DNA of 64,000 nt from Lachnospiraceae bacterium. Lineage in GTDB: Bacteria > Bacillota > Clostridia > Lachnospirales > Lachnospiraceae. Within the stretch, counting starts at the first letter, position 1. Each line of letters starts with the position of its first letter. A program made the translations under genes and the position numbers. Below the pieces are notes generated by a model that was given only the letters and a program-made list of their open reading frames with translations, searched no databases and was not told the origin of the DNA. Positions 1 through 9,371 of this stretch are shown piece after piece. The DNA is taken from positions 1 to 64,000 of the forward strand of contig SVFL01000004.1 in assembly GCA_015056885.1 (NCBI GenBank), in the 5' to 3' direction.

Positions 1-145
1 GGCTAACACATTTTCGCCCGGGCGTGGTGTCCCAATTTGAAATTTCGTAGGCCAATCACCTTCATCATAAAATAAAAGAGCAAAGAGTTGTATACTCTTC
101 ACTCTATATATTACGAATTTGAATTTGTCTGATTTTTAAAAAGTA

Positions 146-174
146 TAGACTAAATATTTGAAAAAGAGTATAAT
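146..174 (+). promoter_or_regulatory. Probable sigma-A promoter of the PocR/EAL operon
   Basis: A perfect TATAAT lies at 169-174, with a weak -35 (TAGACT, 146-151) 17 bp upstream. It sits about 40 bp before the first gene. The first 140 bases of the window hold nothing else I recognise. Confidence 0.5.
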
Positions 175-212
175 ATATGTATCTGATTTCTGAAATTTAG
201 AAGGTGAGCATT

Positions 213-1457
213 ATGCATGAAATTTTATTGACTGATTTAATTGATGTACAAGTATTGCAGCGGATACAGAATGGCTTTTCGCGGTTTACCGGTATGGCGT
301 CGCTGACTACGGATGCTAATGGTAATCCTGTTACCGAAGGTAGCGGTTTTACGGATTTTTGTATGAAATACACGCGTACTACCGAGAAGGGTCTGGCTCG
401 TTGCATAGAGTGTGACAAAAAAAGTGGCCTTTTGGCTTTGGAACGAGGTAAATCAGTCGTTTACAATTGTCACGCAGGTTTGGTGGATTATGCGGCTCCT
501 ATTATGGTCGAGGAACAGTATCTGGGCAGCTTTTTGGGAGGACAGGTTCGGACCGCTCCCGTAGTGGAAGAAGAAGTGCGAAATACTGCCAGAGATTTGG
601 GAATAGATGAAGAGGAATATTTGGAGGCTATCTACAAGACAAAGCAGATTACATATGAGCAGGTAGAGCAGGCAGCGGAATTTTTATCAGAGATTGCAGC
701 TGTATTGTCCGAGATGGCTTATAAAAGTTATGTTGCATTACAGCAGAGTCAGCAGCTGGAGCGTGCTGCACGATCTCACAATGATTTTATTGTGGAGATG
801 AATGTGAGTATGCGGCAGCGTGTTCAGGAATGGATTGATTTGGCTCAGGAGATGCTGGAAGAGGAGCAACAGGACAATATTTCTGAGCGCTTGGAAAATC
901 TTATGGAAAAAGGTCGTGAGTTTATGACGACTATTGATGATACTGTGGAATATTCTAAGATTACCGGCGGTGAGATTGAGTTAAACGAGAAGGAATATAA
1001 TATTCGTGATGTTATAAAAAGTGTTCGCCACAGTTATAAGAGCGAGGCTCGTGAGAAGGGGAATGAAATCAAACTGGAATTTGCAGAGGATTTGCCGGTG
1101 GTATTGTTGGGGGATGCAGGCCGTATCAGGCAGGTGGTATGCCGATTTGTTCGCAGTTGCATTCGGAATACAGAGAATGGAGAGATTATCATCCGTGTAT
1201 ATGGCAGTAAAAAGTCCTATGCAACAAAAACGGTAATAGAGGTTGCAGATACCGGAAAGGGACTGAGTGAAAGTGAACTGATGGTAATGAGAGAATTTTT
1301 TACCGATTGGTCCACTCGGGAGGCCGGAGTAGGCAACACAGTGCTTCCTATACTGCTGGCAGAGATGTCGGGAACCGTAGAAGTGGATAGTGTACAAGGA
1401 GAGGGCACGGTATATCGAATCAGTATTCCGCAGTTGGCAGTAGAGTCTGATAGATAA
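213..1457 (+). CDS. PocR-domain sensory protein with degenerate histidine-kinase core
   Basis: A 414-residue cytoplasmic signalling protein. Residues about 5-175 form a PocR ligand-binding domain, with clustered Cys residues (RCIECDKKSG, YNCHAG) and an LGSFLGGQ stretch. A HisKA-like helix pair and a GHKL ATPase-like domain (about 250-410) follow. Aligned by eye with the usual FxxNxSHExRTP H-box, the segment FIVEMNVSMRQRV has Val at the phosphoacceptor His. The N-box Asn is also not visible, and the G2 box is only partly kept (GVGNTVLP). The G1 DTGKG motif is kept. It is therefore probably a pseudokinase that senses a small ligand. An alternative GTG at 204 would lie inside the ribosome site AGAAGGTGAG, so ATG 213 is chosen. 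The EAL gene follows 22 bp later, so the pair likely works together. Confidence 0.8.
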   Translation: MHEILLTDLIDVQVLQRIQNGFSRFTGMASLTTDANGNPVTEGSGFTDFCMKYTRTTEKGLARCIECDKKSGLLALERGKSVVYNCHAGLVDYAAPIMVEEQYLGSFLGGQVRTAPVVEEEVRNTARDLGIDEEEYLEAIYKTKQITYEQVEQAAEFLSEIAAVLSEMAYKSYVALQQSQQLERAARSHNDFIVEMNVSMRQRVQEWIDLAQEMLEEEQQDNISERLENLMEKGREFMTTIDDTVEYSKITGGEIELNEKEYNIRDVIKSVRHSYKSEAREKGNEIKLEFAEDLPVVLLGDAGRIRQVVCRFVRSCIRNTENGEIIIRVYGSKKSYATKTVIEVADTGKGLSESELMVMREFFTDWSTREAGVGNTVLPILLAEMSGTVEVDSVQGEGTVYRISIPQLAVESDR

Positions 1458-1479
1458 CTTTTCGACTGGAGGTGAAGTA

Positions 1480-3153
1480 ATGAGCTTTGACTATAAAGAA
1501 TATTCTGAAGCAATGGATGAATTCCTGATTCAGATGGGAAAAGTTCAAGGTCCGACAGACCCGGAAATAGGGAAGGCAATGAGTCGACTGTGCAGATTAC
1601 TTCGTATTTCTAAAGTAGAAGTGTATTTTTATGAAACAGCTCGGGACCAGATGATAAATCGGGGAGATAACGCATGTTTTTATAGTGAAGGCGTGGCAGA
1701 TGAGAACCGATGTGTGAGTCATAGTGAAACGGCAGGAAAAGGTTCGGTTGCTACTTATCGGGTATATCCTTTTGCCGGTGGGACGGATTGGAACGAGTTG
1801 GAGCAGGACAAAATTTTACTGATGTCTAAGGTGCTCTTTGTTTATAACGGAAGACGTCAGGTTTTGGATCTTGTGGAAAAATTGATTTATAAGGATCCGG
1901 ATATGGATATTTATAATTTGACCTACTTTAAGGAGGTATGTGAAACCTATATCCGAAATGGAAATATTGGAAATTATGGAGCCGGGTATTTCAATTTACG
2001 TCGTTTTGCCAATGTAAATCGACAATTGGGCAGGGATAATGCAACCGAGGTGATGGCAGCATTTATTTCTGGGTTGCAGAATCTGCTTGCAGAAGGAAAT
2101 CATGTATGCAGAATAGGCGGAGATAATTTTGCTGTTTTGTTTGGTAAGGACAAGTTTGAGATTGTACAAGAATACCTGAAAGGTCAGGGCGTGGTTTATG
2201 ATGAGAAGACCGGAGGAAAGGTCTTTATCAGTGCTACAGTGGGATATTATCTGATATCTGAGGACGTGAAGGCTGCAACAGAAATTATGGATAATATCAG
2301 TGTTGCGTTTAATCAGGCTAAAAATGTAATCAATGAGCCGTATATAATTTATACAGAAGAATTGGATGAGCGCATTAAAGAAGCGAAAAGCTTAGAGGAG
2401 TTGTTTCCGGAAGCTTTGGCAAACGAGGAGTTTGTGGCATATTATCAACCAAAGGTTGCTCTGAAAGACTACACTTTGGCCGGAGCGGAGGCACTTTGCA
2501 GATGGTTCCATGACGGAGAGATGGTGATGCCTGGAAAATTTATTCCGGTATTTGAACGTACTAAGTTGGTTACTATGTTGGATTTCTATATGCTGGAGAG
2601 AGTATGTAAGGATATTCGCATGTGGCTGGATGAAGGTAAAAAGGTTGTAAAAGTTTCTGTAAATTTCTCCAGGCGGCATTTAGGAGATATGAATCTTGTA
2701 GATCATATTGTGGAGGTTGTAGACCGATATCAGGTGCCCCATGAATATATTGAGATTGAACTTACGGAGAGCACTACAGATGGCGATTTTCAAGATTTGT
2801 GCAGAATTGTTACCGGTTTGCAACGTGCCGGTTTTAAAACGTCGGTGGACGATTTTGGCATGGGTTATTCCTCTCTTAATCTGATTAAGGAATTACCATG
2901 GAATGTACTGAAGATTGACAGAAGTCTGTTGGAGCCTATTGCATCAGGGGAACAAAACGGTAGTATCATGCTGACACATGTGATTTCCATGGCTCAGGAG
3001 ATGGGACTGGAGTGTATTGTGGAAGGGGTGGAGACTACGGAGCAGATAAAGTTTTTAAAACAACATAATTGTTATCTGGCTCAGGGATTTTTCTTTGATA
3101 AACCGTTGCCCAAAGGAGAATTTGAGAAGAGATTAAACGATATTCAAAATTAA
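1480..3153 (+). CDS. Degenerate GGDEF plus EAL c-di-GMP phosphodiesterase (cytoplasmic)
   Basis: 557 residues with no membrane segment. The N-terminal about 120 residues are unassigned. A GGDEF-like domain (about 130-300) carries GGDNF in place of GGDEF, so cyclase activity is unlikely. The C-terminal EAL domain (about 310-555) keeps the catalytic set: EAL in AGAEALCRW, Asn in SVNFS, Glu in ELTES, the DDFG loop, Lys in LKIDRS, Glu in VEGVET and the terminal QGFFFDKP. It should hydrolyse c-di-GMP to pGpG. It has a good ribosome site (GGAGGTGA) and is cotranscribed with the PocR pseudokinase upstream, which suggests ligand-controlled c-di-GMP breakdown. Confidence 0.88.
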   Translation: MSFDYKEYSEAMDEFLIQMGKVQGPTDPEIGKAMSRLCRLLRISKVEVYFYETARDQMINRGDNACFYSEGVADENRCVSHSETAGKGSVATYRVYPFAGGTDWNELEQDKILLMSKVLFVYNGRRQVLDLVEKLIYKDPDMDIYNLTYFKEVCETYIRNGNIGNYGAGYFNLRRFANVNRQLGRDNATEVMAAFISGLQNLLAEGNHVCRIGGDNFAVLFGKDKFEIVQEYLKGQGVVYDEKTGGKVFISATVGYYLISEDVKAATEIMDNISVAFNQAKNVINEPYIIYTEELDERIKEAKSLEELFPEALANEEFVAYYQPKVALKDYTLAGAEALCRWFHDGEMVMPGKFIPVFERTKLVTMLDFYMLERVCKDIRMWLDEGKKVVKVSVNFSRRHLGDMNLVDHIVEVVDRYQVPHEYIEIELTESTTDGDFQDLCRIVTGLQRAGFKTSVDDFGMGYSSLNLIKELPWNVLKIDRSLLEPIASGEQNGSIMLTHVISMAQEMGLECIVEGVETTEQIKFLKQHNCYLAQGFFFDKPLPKGEFEKRLNDIQN

Positions 3154-3173
3154 ACTTGATAACTGATAATTTG

Positions 3174-3221
3174 AAAGCTGTTTTTACGAATCGTGTTCCG
3201 GTTTGTGAAAACAGCTTTTTT
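3174..3221 (+). terminator. Rho-independent terminator after the EAL gene
   Basis: An 11-bp stem (AAAGCTGTTTT / AAAACAGCTTT) is followed by a T run. It separates the PocR/EAL operon from spoVAB. Confidence 0.8.
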
Positions 3222-3308
3222 GTACAGCGGTTTGGTTAAAAAAGGGGATGAAGGCACATACTGTATCAGATGTTTTGAATTTATATTCAGCTCGGCGGAG
3301 GAGATAAG

Positions 3309-3791
3309 GTGCGAAGTGTTTTTTTAATCATTTTGGGCGGTAGTTATGGATTTTTGGCAGCAGCAGGTGTTTTTACTGTGTTGGTTGCTATTGGGCTTGT
3401 ACCGCGCTTTGCAGGTAAGACCCATACTGCAGGTAAGGTTTTGATATATGAAGAAATGGTTATTTTCGGAACGATTACAGGAGGGATAGTCAGTGTTTTT
3501 CCGGAGTATTTCAGACCGGCGGAATTTGTGCGGGAGCATTTAGGACAATATCAGGGAATATGGGAGGTTTTTGGTGTGTTTGGTCAGGGTACATTCGGAT
3601 TGTTCGCCGGAATGTTTGTCGGATGCCTTGCGCTAGCCATTGCGGAGATGCTGGATTCCATACCGATTTTTGCCAGAAGAGTTTCCTTTCGCCATGGGTT
3701 GGGACTGGTGATTTTGTGCATGGCATTAGGGAAGTTATCCGGAGCATTGTTCTTTTTTGGGAATGAATTACATCGTGTGATGGCGGAGTAG
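3309..3791 (+). CDS. spoVAB: Stage V sporulation protein AB
   Basis: A 160-residue integral membrane protein with about four hydrophobic segments. It resembles SpoVAB in its N-terminal glycine-rich helix, the VGLVPRF-like turn, the GLFAGMFVGCLA segment and the C-terminal LGKLSGALFF. SpoVA proteins move Ca-dipicolinate into the forespore and out at germination. The start is GTG 3309, placed about 8 bp after GGAGGAG. spoVAA follows after 9 bp. The order AB then AA is the reverse of the Bacillus operon, and the rest of the set lies elsewhere in the window. Confidence 0.85.
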   Translation: MRSVFLIILGGSYGFLAAAGVFTVLVAIGLVPRFAGKTHTAGKVLIYEEMVIFGTITGGIVSVFPEYFRPAEFVREHLGQYQGIWEVFGVFGQGTFGLFAGMFVGCLALAIAEMLDSIPIFARRVSFRHGLGLVILCMALGKLSGALFFFGNELHRVMAE

Positions 3792-3800
3792 GAGGAAGCT

Positions 3801-4433
3801 ATGGCGGAAAATTGTACGGTTTATATAAAATGTGATCGTAATGTGGAGGTGCAGAATCCGGATGTTTTTATGAAAGATTTAGGTGACGTTTATTGCCTTG
3901 ACAAAAATATTAGGGACAAGTGTAGGATGCTGAAGGTTAAGCATTTTAGAACAGCGGAGCCAAAACGGTGTGTGTTAAGCACTATCCGATTGGTAGAACT
4001 TATGGAACAGGAGTGTCCCGAGATTACTGTGGAGATTGTTGGTGAGACAGATGTACTTGTAGAGTGGGTAGATGTTCATCGGCATAAGAGTACCGGTCAG
4101 TGGCTAAAAGCTGTTATGGTATGCCTTGTAAGTTTCTTTGGCACGGCGTTTACCATTATGGCGTATCACATTGATTCCGGGGTTAATGAAGTTTTTGCAG
4201 AGGTCTATCGTATTGTAATGGGGCGGGAACCGGGCGGGTTGAATGTGTTGGAGGTATCCTATTCTATTGGTCTGGCAGCCGGAATTATTGTGTTCTTCAA
4301 TCATATTGGGGGGAGAAGAATTACAAAGGATCCTACGCCGATTGAGGTGGCAATGCGTAATTACGAAAAAGATGTGGATATGGCAGTCATTGAAACGGCA
4401 GGAAGAGAGGGAAAAGCGCTCGAAAGTGACTGA
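3801..4433 (+). CDS. spoVAA: Stage V sporulation protein AA
   Basis: 210 residues, the size expected for SpoVAA (about 206 in B. subtilis). A soluble N-terminal domain (about 1-95, starting with a beta-type YIKCDRNVEV segment) precedes two membrane helices (about 100-120 and 150-172). The start codon has a GGAGG site. It belongs to a two-gene unit with spoVAB and should be expressed in the forespore. I could not identify a convincing sigma-G promoter directly upstream of the pair. Confidence 0.85.
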   Translation: MAENCTVYIKCDRNVEVQNPDVFMKDLGDVYCLDKNIRDKCRMLKVKHFRTAEPKRCVLSTIRLVELMEQECPEITVEIVGETDVLVEWVDVHRHKSTGQWLKAVMVCLVSFFGTAFTIMAYHIDSGVNEVFAEVYRIVMGREPGGLNVLEVSYSIGLAAGIIVFFNHIGGRRITKDPTPIEVAMRNYEKDVDMAVIETAGREGKALESD

Positions 4434-4482
4434 ATACTTTGTCGATATTCTAAAAAATGGGAGGAAGTTTCAGATAAAACTC

Positions 4483-4510
4483 TTGCGAAAACGAAATTGT
4501 GTAGTATAAT
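4483..4510 (+). promoter_or_regulatory. Sigma-A-type promoter for the membrane EAL gene
   Basis: TTGCGA (4483-4488), a 16-bp spacer and TATAAT (4505-4510), placed about 40 bp upstream of the next start codon. This suggests vegetative expression separate from spoVAB-AA. Confidence 0.6.
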
Positions 4511-4551
4511 TATGGTATAAGGAGAAATGTGGACATTGAGGATTTAGGCTT

Positions 4552-6774
4552 ATGAGTAGACGAAAGAGACAGTTTTATCCGATTGCAATTATTATAGTGG
4601 GCCTTATTTTGGTGTTTTCTGCTGTTGGAATCAGCTCCAGAAATCTTCGTAAAGATTTGGAGCGTGAGATGCAGATGACGCTTGGTGATGTTGCGTCTCA
4701 AAATGTATTGGTAGTATATAAAAATATAGAGTTGCAGTATAGGCTGTTGGTGGGGTATTCTGAGAAATTACAGGAGAATCCCGGGCAGGAAGAAGTAATT
4801 CTGGAAGATATGAAGACCTTTGTAAAAACCTATGGTTTTAAGCGCATGGGATACATTCAGGATGATGGAACCGCCTATACAACGGATGGCAACCAACTTG
4901 ATTTGGGAGACCGCAATTTTTTTCATAAGAGTATGGAAGGCAAGGTATGGATATCTGCTGCCCTGGGAGATCGAATCAGTGGTGAACAGGAGATGATTAA
5001 TGTATTTAGTGTTCCCGTGTATGATAAAGCCGGCAGCAGTGTCAGAGGTGTGCTTTTTGCTACCTATCGTAATGAAGTGTTCCGGGATATGATGGATGAG
5101 GATTTCTTTGAGGGCAAGGGTTACAGCTGTATTATACGAACAGATGGTACTGTAATGGCACATTCTCAGAATTCACCTATTGATAGTACGGAGAATTTTT
5201 TTGAGCATATATGTGAAGAGGATGAGGTAGGTTATTCTACTGTTGGGCAGATGAAGTCTGACATGGAAAATGGCCGGAACGGATATGGCAAGTGTGCCCA
5301 TCAGGATGGGCGGTCTGCAATGTTCTACTACATGCCGGTAAATGAGAATACATACGGTTCGCAATGGTATATGGTGACATTGGCTCCTCAAGCGGTGATG
5401 GATGCCCGTATCAATCCTGTGATGAGGAATGCATATGTGCTTGCGTTTGTGCTGGTTATCATTGCAGCAATGGGAGTGACGGCTTTTATTTTGTTGCAGC
5501 GCAAGCGTAGAGAAGAACTGGAGAGTCTGGCCTATGAGGACAGTCTTACCGGTGGTTATAATTTTGCAAAATTCAGAGAAATGGCGAAGAACAGAGCGGG
5601 ACTTTCCGGCTATGTAATCGCTATGGATTTGGTAGACTTTAAGCTGATTAACAGCGGTTTTGGTGTTCAGAAGGGTGATGAAGCATTGCTGGCATTGTGG
5701 GGACTTTTGCGCAAGAATGTCAATGACAGCGAGTTGGTGGCTCGTGTGAATGCCGATCGTTTTGTATTGTTTTGGCAGGCAGATGATAAGGCTGCATTGG
5801 AGCAGAGAATAAAGAACCTGATTAGAGCTATAAAGGAGATTCCGGAGAAGTTAAATATTCCGCCTTTATTCCCGGTGTTGGGCATCTATTATGTGGAATC
5901 ATTGGAGGATGCCGATAAATGTTATGGCTATGCGTTGCAGGCAAAGCATTTGGTAAAGGGACGCAGAGATAAATACTATGCTTTTTATGACGAGATTGAC
6001 TATCAGAGGCTGATGGAAAATAAAAAGCTGGAGGATAGTTTTGATGAGGCATTGGAAAATGGAGAATTTGAGGTTTGGTATCAGCCCAAGTACAGTGCAC
6101 AGAGTGGTGAGATTATCGGCGCCGAGGCGTTAGTAAGGTGGCGTCGGTCTGATGGCAAGATGCTTCCACCCGGTATATTTATTCCATTGTTTGAGAAGAA
6201 CGGATGTATATCGGTGTTGGATGAATATGTATTCAGACGGGTTTGTGAGAGGCAGAAGGAGCGTTTGGATACCGGTAAGAAGACATATCCTGTTTCAGTA
6301 AATATTTCCAGAGTCAGCTTATACTTTGACCGTATTGTGGAACGGTATGAAAGTATCCTTAAGGAAACAGGGCTGGATGTGAAATATGTACAGTTAGAGA
6401 TTACGGAGAGTGCGACGGTTGATAATGTAGACATTGGCGGTTTGATTGAACGTTTTCATGAGGTCGGTTTCCAGATGCTGTTGGATGATTTCGGAAGCGG
6501 ATACTGGGCATTGTCGTCTCTGAATACCATGAGGTTCGATACGTTGAAACTGGATAAGAGTCTGATTGATTATATCGGAGATACCAGAGGCGAGAAACTT
6601 CTGAAATATATAACCAGATTGGGTCAGAGTCTTGGATTCCGGATTACGGCAGAAGGTGTAGAAACCGCTGCGCAAGTAGAATTTTTAAAACATTTAAAGT
6701 GTGATGATATACAGGGGTATTTCTATTCAAAGCCTCTGCCAATGCAAGAGTACGAAGCACTTGTATCAGGTTAA
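4552..6774 (+). CDS. Membrane Cache-GGDEF(degenerate)-EAL c-di-GMP phosphodiesterase
   Basis: 740 residues. One N-terminal helix (about 8-28), an extracytoplasmic Cache-like sensor (about 35-285) and a second helix (about 290-312) are followed by cytoplasmic GGDEF and EAL domains. The GGDEF loop reads VNADRF, so the cyclase site is lost. The EAL domain is complete: GAEALVRW, SVNIS, LEITES, LLDDFGSG, LKLDKS, TAEGVET and QGYFYSKP. It likely senses an external ligand and degrades c-di-GMP. Its ribosome site is weak (GAGGATTT). It lies between spoVAA and spoVAC but has its own promoter and terminator. Confidence 0.9.
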   Translation: MSRRKRQFYPIAIIIVGLILVFSAVGISSRNLRKDLEREMQMTLGDVASQNVLVVYKNIELQYRLLVGYSEKLQENPGQEEVILEDMKTFVKTYGFKRMGYIQDDGTAYTTDGNQLDLGDRNFFHKSMEGKVWISAALGDRISGEQEMINVFSVPVYDKAGSSVRGVLFATYRNEVFRDMMDEDFFEGKGYSCIIRTDGTVMAHSQNSPIDSTENFFEHICEEDEVGYSTVGQMKSDMENGRNGYGKCAHQDGRSAMFYYMPVNENTYGSQWYMVTLAPQAVMDARINPVMRNAYVLAFVLVIIAAMGVTAFILLQRKRREELESLAYEDSLTGGYNFAKFREMAKNRAGLSGYVIAMDLVDFKLINSGFGVQKGDEALLALWGLLRKNVNDSELVARVNADRFVLFWQADDKAALEQRIKNLIRAIKEIPEKLNIPPLFPVLGIYYVESLEDADKCYGYALQAKHLVKGRRDKYYAFYDEIDYQRLMENKKLEDSFDEALENGEFEVWYQPKYSAQSGEIIGAEALVRWRRSDGKMLPPGIFIPLFEKNGCISVLDEYVFRRVCERQKERLDTGKKTYPVSVNISRVSLYFDRIVERYESILKETGLDVKYVQLEITESATVDNVDIGGLIERFHEVGFQMLLDDFGSGYWALSSLNTMRFDTLKLDKSLIDYIGDTRGEKLLKYITRLGQSLGFRITAEGVETAAQVEFLKHLKCDDIQGYFYSKPLPMQEYEALVSG

Positions 6775-6801
6775 TTACCGGATGCAAGTGCTTTTTCTTT
6801 T
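6755..6801 (+). terminator. Terminator overlapping the EAL gene stop
   Basis: Stem AAGCACTTG (6755-6763) pairs with CAAGTGCTT (6785-6793), then TTTTCTTTT. The 5' arm lies within the last codons of the EAL gene. Confidence 0.75.
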
Positions 6802-6877
6802 GTAAGAAAAGTTTGATGGTAATATGAGGAAGGTTTCGTATACAACCAAAACGTTTGGCGAGGATGTATGCTTGCAC

Positions 6878-6906
6878 GTATAAGGAAGCTGATTTTGGAC
6901 ATATTA
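6878..6906 (+). promoter_or_regulatory. Candidate sigma-F/sigma-G promoter of spoVAC
   Basis: GTATA (6878-6882), a 17-bp spacer and CATATTA (6900-6906) fit the forespore sigma consensus (-35 GHATR, -10 CATnnTA). It lies about 70 bp before spoVAC, which fits the expected forespore expression of that gene. Confidence 0.5.
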
Positions 6907-6976
6907 ATGCTAAATGAATATGGTAATTCGACAGCGAAAAGTTATTTTTAAGCAGAACTTAGAAAAGGAGACCGGT

Positions 6977-7441
6977 ATGTCAGAAGTGTCTGAGAGACAG
7001 AAACAGGAATATAATGAATATGTGAAGAAAGTAACCCCCACGCATAATTTGTGGGTACAGATGCTTAAAGCATTTATTGTGGGTGGTGCAATTTGTTGTG
7101 TGGGGCAGTTTATTTTGAATACAGCAGGGAATATGGGCTTGGACAAGCAGACGGCAGGCAGCTGGTGCAGCTTAATTTTGGTATTTGTCAGTGCATTTTT
7201 GACCGGTTTGGGTTTGTATTCCAGACTGACAAAATGGGGCGGTGCAGGTGCTCTTGTGCCTATTACCGGGTTTGCAAACAGTGTGGCAGCCTGTGCGGTG
7301 GAATATTCTGTGGAGGGCCAGGTGTTTGGTATCGGTTGCAAGATTTTTACAATTGCCGGTCCTGTGATTTTGTACGGTGTTCTGAGCAGCTGGGTGTTAG
7401 GTTTGATTTACTGGGGCGGGAAGATGTTGGGAATGATGTAA
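6977..7441 (+). CDS. spoVAC: Stage V sporulation protein AC
   Basis: 154 residues, close to the 150 of B. subtilis SpoVAC. A basic N-terminus ending in THNLWVQMLKAF is followed by about four membrane segments. The conserved GGAGALVPITGFANSV loop is characteristic of SpoVAC, which is a mechanosensitive channel component for dipicolinate release. ATG 6977 is chosen over an upstream start at 6914 because AAAAGGAG lies 6 bp before it. It is monocistronic here, whereas AC is normally followed directly by AD. Confidence 0.92.
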   Translation: MSEVSERQKQEYNEYVKKVTPTHNLWVQMLKAFIVGGAICCVGQFILNTAGNMGLDKQTAGSWCSLILVFVSAFLTGLGLYSRLTKWGGAGALVPITGFANSVAACAVEYSVEGQVFGIGCKIFTIAGPVILYGVLSSWVLGLIYWGGKMLGMM

Positions 7442-7619
7442 TGGATGTAAGTTCACTAAATTTTTAGATTTACCATATTGATTTACAATTTTTATTGGGA
7501 TATGATAGAAGATAGTTTCTCTGACATCGTATCCCATTTTGGCGATTAATTGGTAAAATGAATTACATAAAATATTGTGATGTATAATGAATCGAAGAGA
7601 TAAAAACAGGAGTGATTAG

Positions 7620-9371
7620 ATGGTAAAGACATTATTAAAGCACGTGAAGGAGTTTAAGAAGGACTCTCTCATGACACCGATGTTCATGGTGCTGGAGGTT
7701 CTGATGGAGACATTGGTACCTTTTCTGATGGCATCCATGATTGACAATGGTGTGGAAGTTGGCAATCAGGAGTACATATTTAAGCTGGCAGCAGTGATGG
7801 TAGTGCTGGCGGTGATTGGTCTGTGGGCCGGTATTATGGGAGGAAAACACGGTGCCAAGGCCTCCACCGGTTTTGCAAGGAATTTGAGAGAGGCTATGTA
7901 TAACAATATCCAGACTTTCTCGTTTTCTAATATTGATAAGTTTTCTACAGCAGGTCTGGTAACCCGTCTTACAACAGATGTAACCAATATCCAAAATTCT
8001 TATCAGATGATTTTGCGTATGTGTGTGCGTGCGCCGATTAATTTGATTTGCGCCATGATTATGGCATTTATTATTAACGCAAAGGTTGCCAGTATATATT
8101 TGGTAGCAGTGGTTGTTTTGGCATGCTTCCTTGGGCTGATTATCAAATTTGCCATGAAGCATTTTAAGCAGGTATTCAAAAAGTATGATGATTTGAATGC
8201 AAGTGTACAGGAAAATATTACCGCTCAGCGTGTGGTAAAGGCTTTTGTGCGAGAGGATTACGAGATTGACCGTTTCCACAAGGCAAGTGGCAATATTTAT
8301 AATATGTTTGTAAAAGCGGAGAGTATTTTGGCCTTCAACTCACCAATTATGCAGTTTACGGTATATACCTGTATTCTGCTTATCAGCTGGGTGGGAGCCA
8401 ATATGATTGTAGGAGGCGAACTGACCAAGGGTGACCTCACCAGTCTTTTGGCGTACTGTATGAATATTTTGATGAGCCTTATGATGTTGTCCATGGTGTT
8501 TGTTATGATTACCATGAGTATTGCCAGCGGCGAGCGTATCTGCGAAGTGTTGAATGAGACCCCGGATATTGTCAATCCTGAAAAACCGGAGTATGAGGTG
8601 AAGGATGGAAGCATTCGTTTTGAGAACGTAACTTTCCGTTATAACAAGAACAGTGAACGTCCTGTGCTTGATAAGATTAATCTGGAAATAAAGTCCGGTG
8701 AGACCATTGGTATTATTGGTGGAACCGGTAGCTCCAAGACCAGTCTGATTAACTTAATCAGCAGACTATATGATGTGTCTGAGGGCACTGTTTATGTGGG
8801 TGGCAAGGATGTACGGGAGTATGATCTGGAGACTTTGCGTAATAAAGTAGCAGTAGTGCTCCAGAAAAATGTATTGTTCTCCGGCACCATTATGGAAAAT
8901 TTGCGTTGGGGTGATGAGAATGCCACAGAAGAGGATTGCATACGAGTGTGCAAGCAGGCCTGCGCAGATGAGTTTATTCAGCGTATGCCGGATGGTTATA
9001 ACACACATATTGAGCAAGGGGGCTCTAATGTGTCCGGAGGTCAGAAACAGAGGCTTTGTATTGCAAGAGCGTTGCTTAAGAATCCTAAAATTTTGATTCT
9101 GGATGACAGTACCAGTGCTGTGGATACCGCTACAGACGCCAAGATTCGCAATGCTTTTGCTACACAGATTCCGGACACCACAAAGCTGATTATTGCGCAG
9201 CGTATTTCCAGCATTCAGGATGCAGACCGCATTATTGTTATGGAGAACGGTTGTGTGGATGGTTTTGGCACCCATGAGGAACTCTTGGAAAACAACGCTA
9301 TCTACAGAGAGGTATATGAGGCTCAGACCGGTGGTAGCGGTGATTTTGATGAGAATGGAGGCGAGGACTAA
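7620..9371 (+). CDS. ABC exporter half-transporter, subunit 1 (degenerate site)
   Basis: 583 residues: six-helix ABC exporter membrane domain (about 1-310), then an ATPase domain. The Walker A reads GGTGSSKTS and the signature VSGGQKQR. The Walker B ends in LDDS, with Asp where the catalytic Glu is expected. This is the usual degenerate half of an asymmetric heterodimeric exporter (MdlA/YheI-like). It overlaps the next gene by one base (TAATG), so the two subunits are translationally coupled. The substrate is unknown; lipid or drug export is typical of the family. Confidence 0.9.
   Translation: MVKTLLKHVKEFKKDSLMTPMFMVLEVLMETLVPFLMASMIDNGVEVGNQEYIFKLAAVMVVLAVIGLWAGIMGGKHGAKASTGFARNLREAMYNNIQTFSFSNIDKFSTAGLVTRLTTDVTNIQNSYQMILRMCVRAPINLICAMIMAFIINAKVASIYLVAVVVLACFLGLIIKFAMKHFKQVFKKYDDLNASVQENITAQRVVKAFVREDYEIDRFHKASGNIYNMFVKAESILAFNSPIMQFTVYTCILLISWVGANMIVGGELTKGDLTSLLAYCMNILMSLMMLSMVFVMITMSIASGERICEVLNETPDIVNPEKPEYEVKDGSIRFENVTFRYNKNSERPVLDKINLEIKSGETIGIIGGTGSSKTSLINLISRLYDVSEGTVYVGGKDVREYDLETLRNKVAVVLQKNVLFSGTIMENLRWGDENATEEDCIRVCKQACADEFIQRMPDGYNTHIEQGGSNVSGGQKQRLCIARALLKNPKILILDDSTSAVDTATDAKIRNAFATQIPDTTKLIIAQRISSIQDADRIIVMENGCVDGFGTHEELLENNAIYREVYEAQTGGSGDFDENGGED

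Noticed and set aside
1..140. Possible riboswitch or c-di-GMP aptamer upstream of the PocR/EAL operon
   Set aside because: A short GC-rich stretch (CGCCCGGGCG) is present, but no known aptamer core was recognised.
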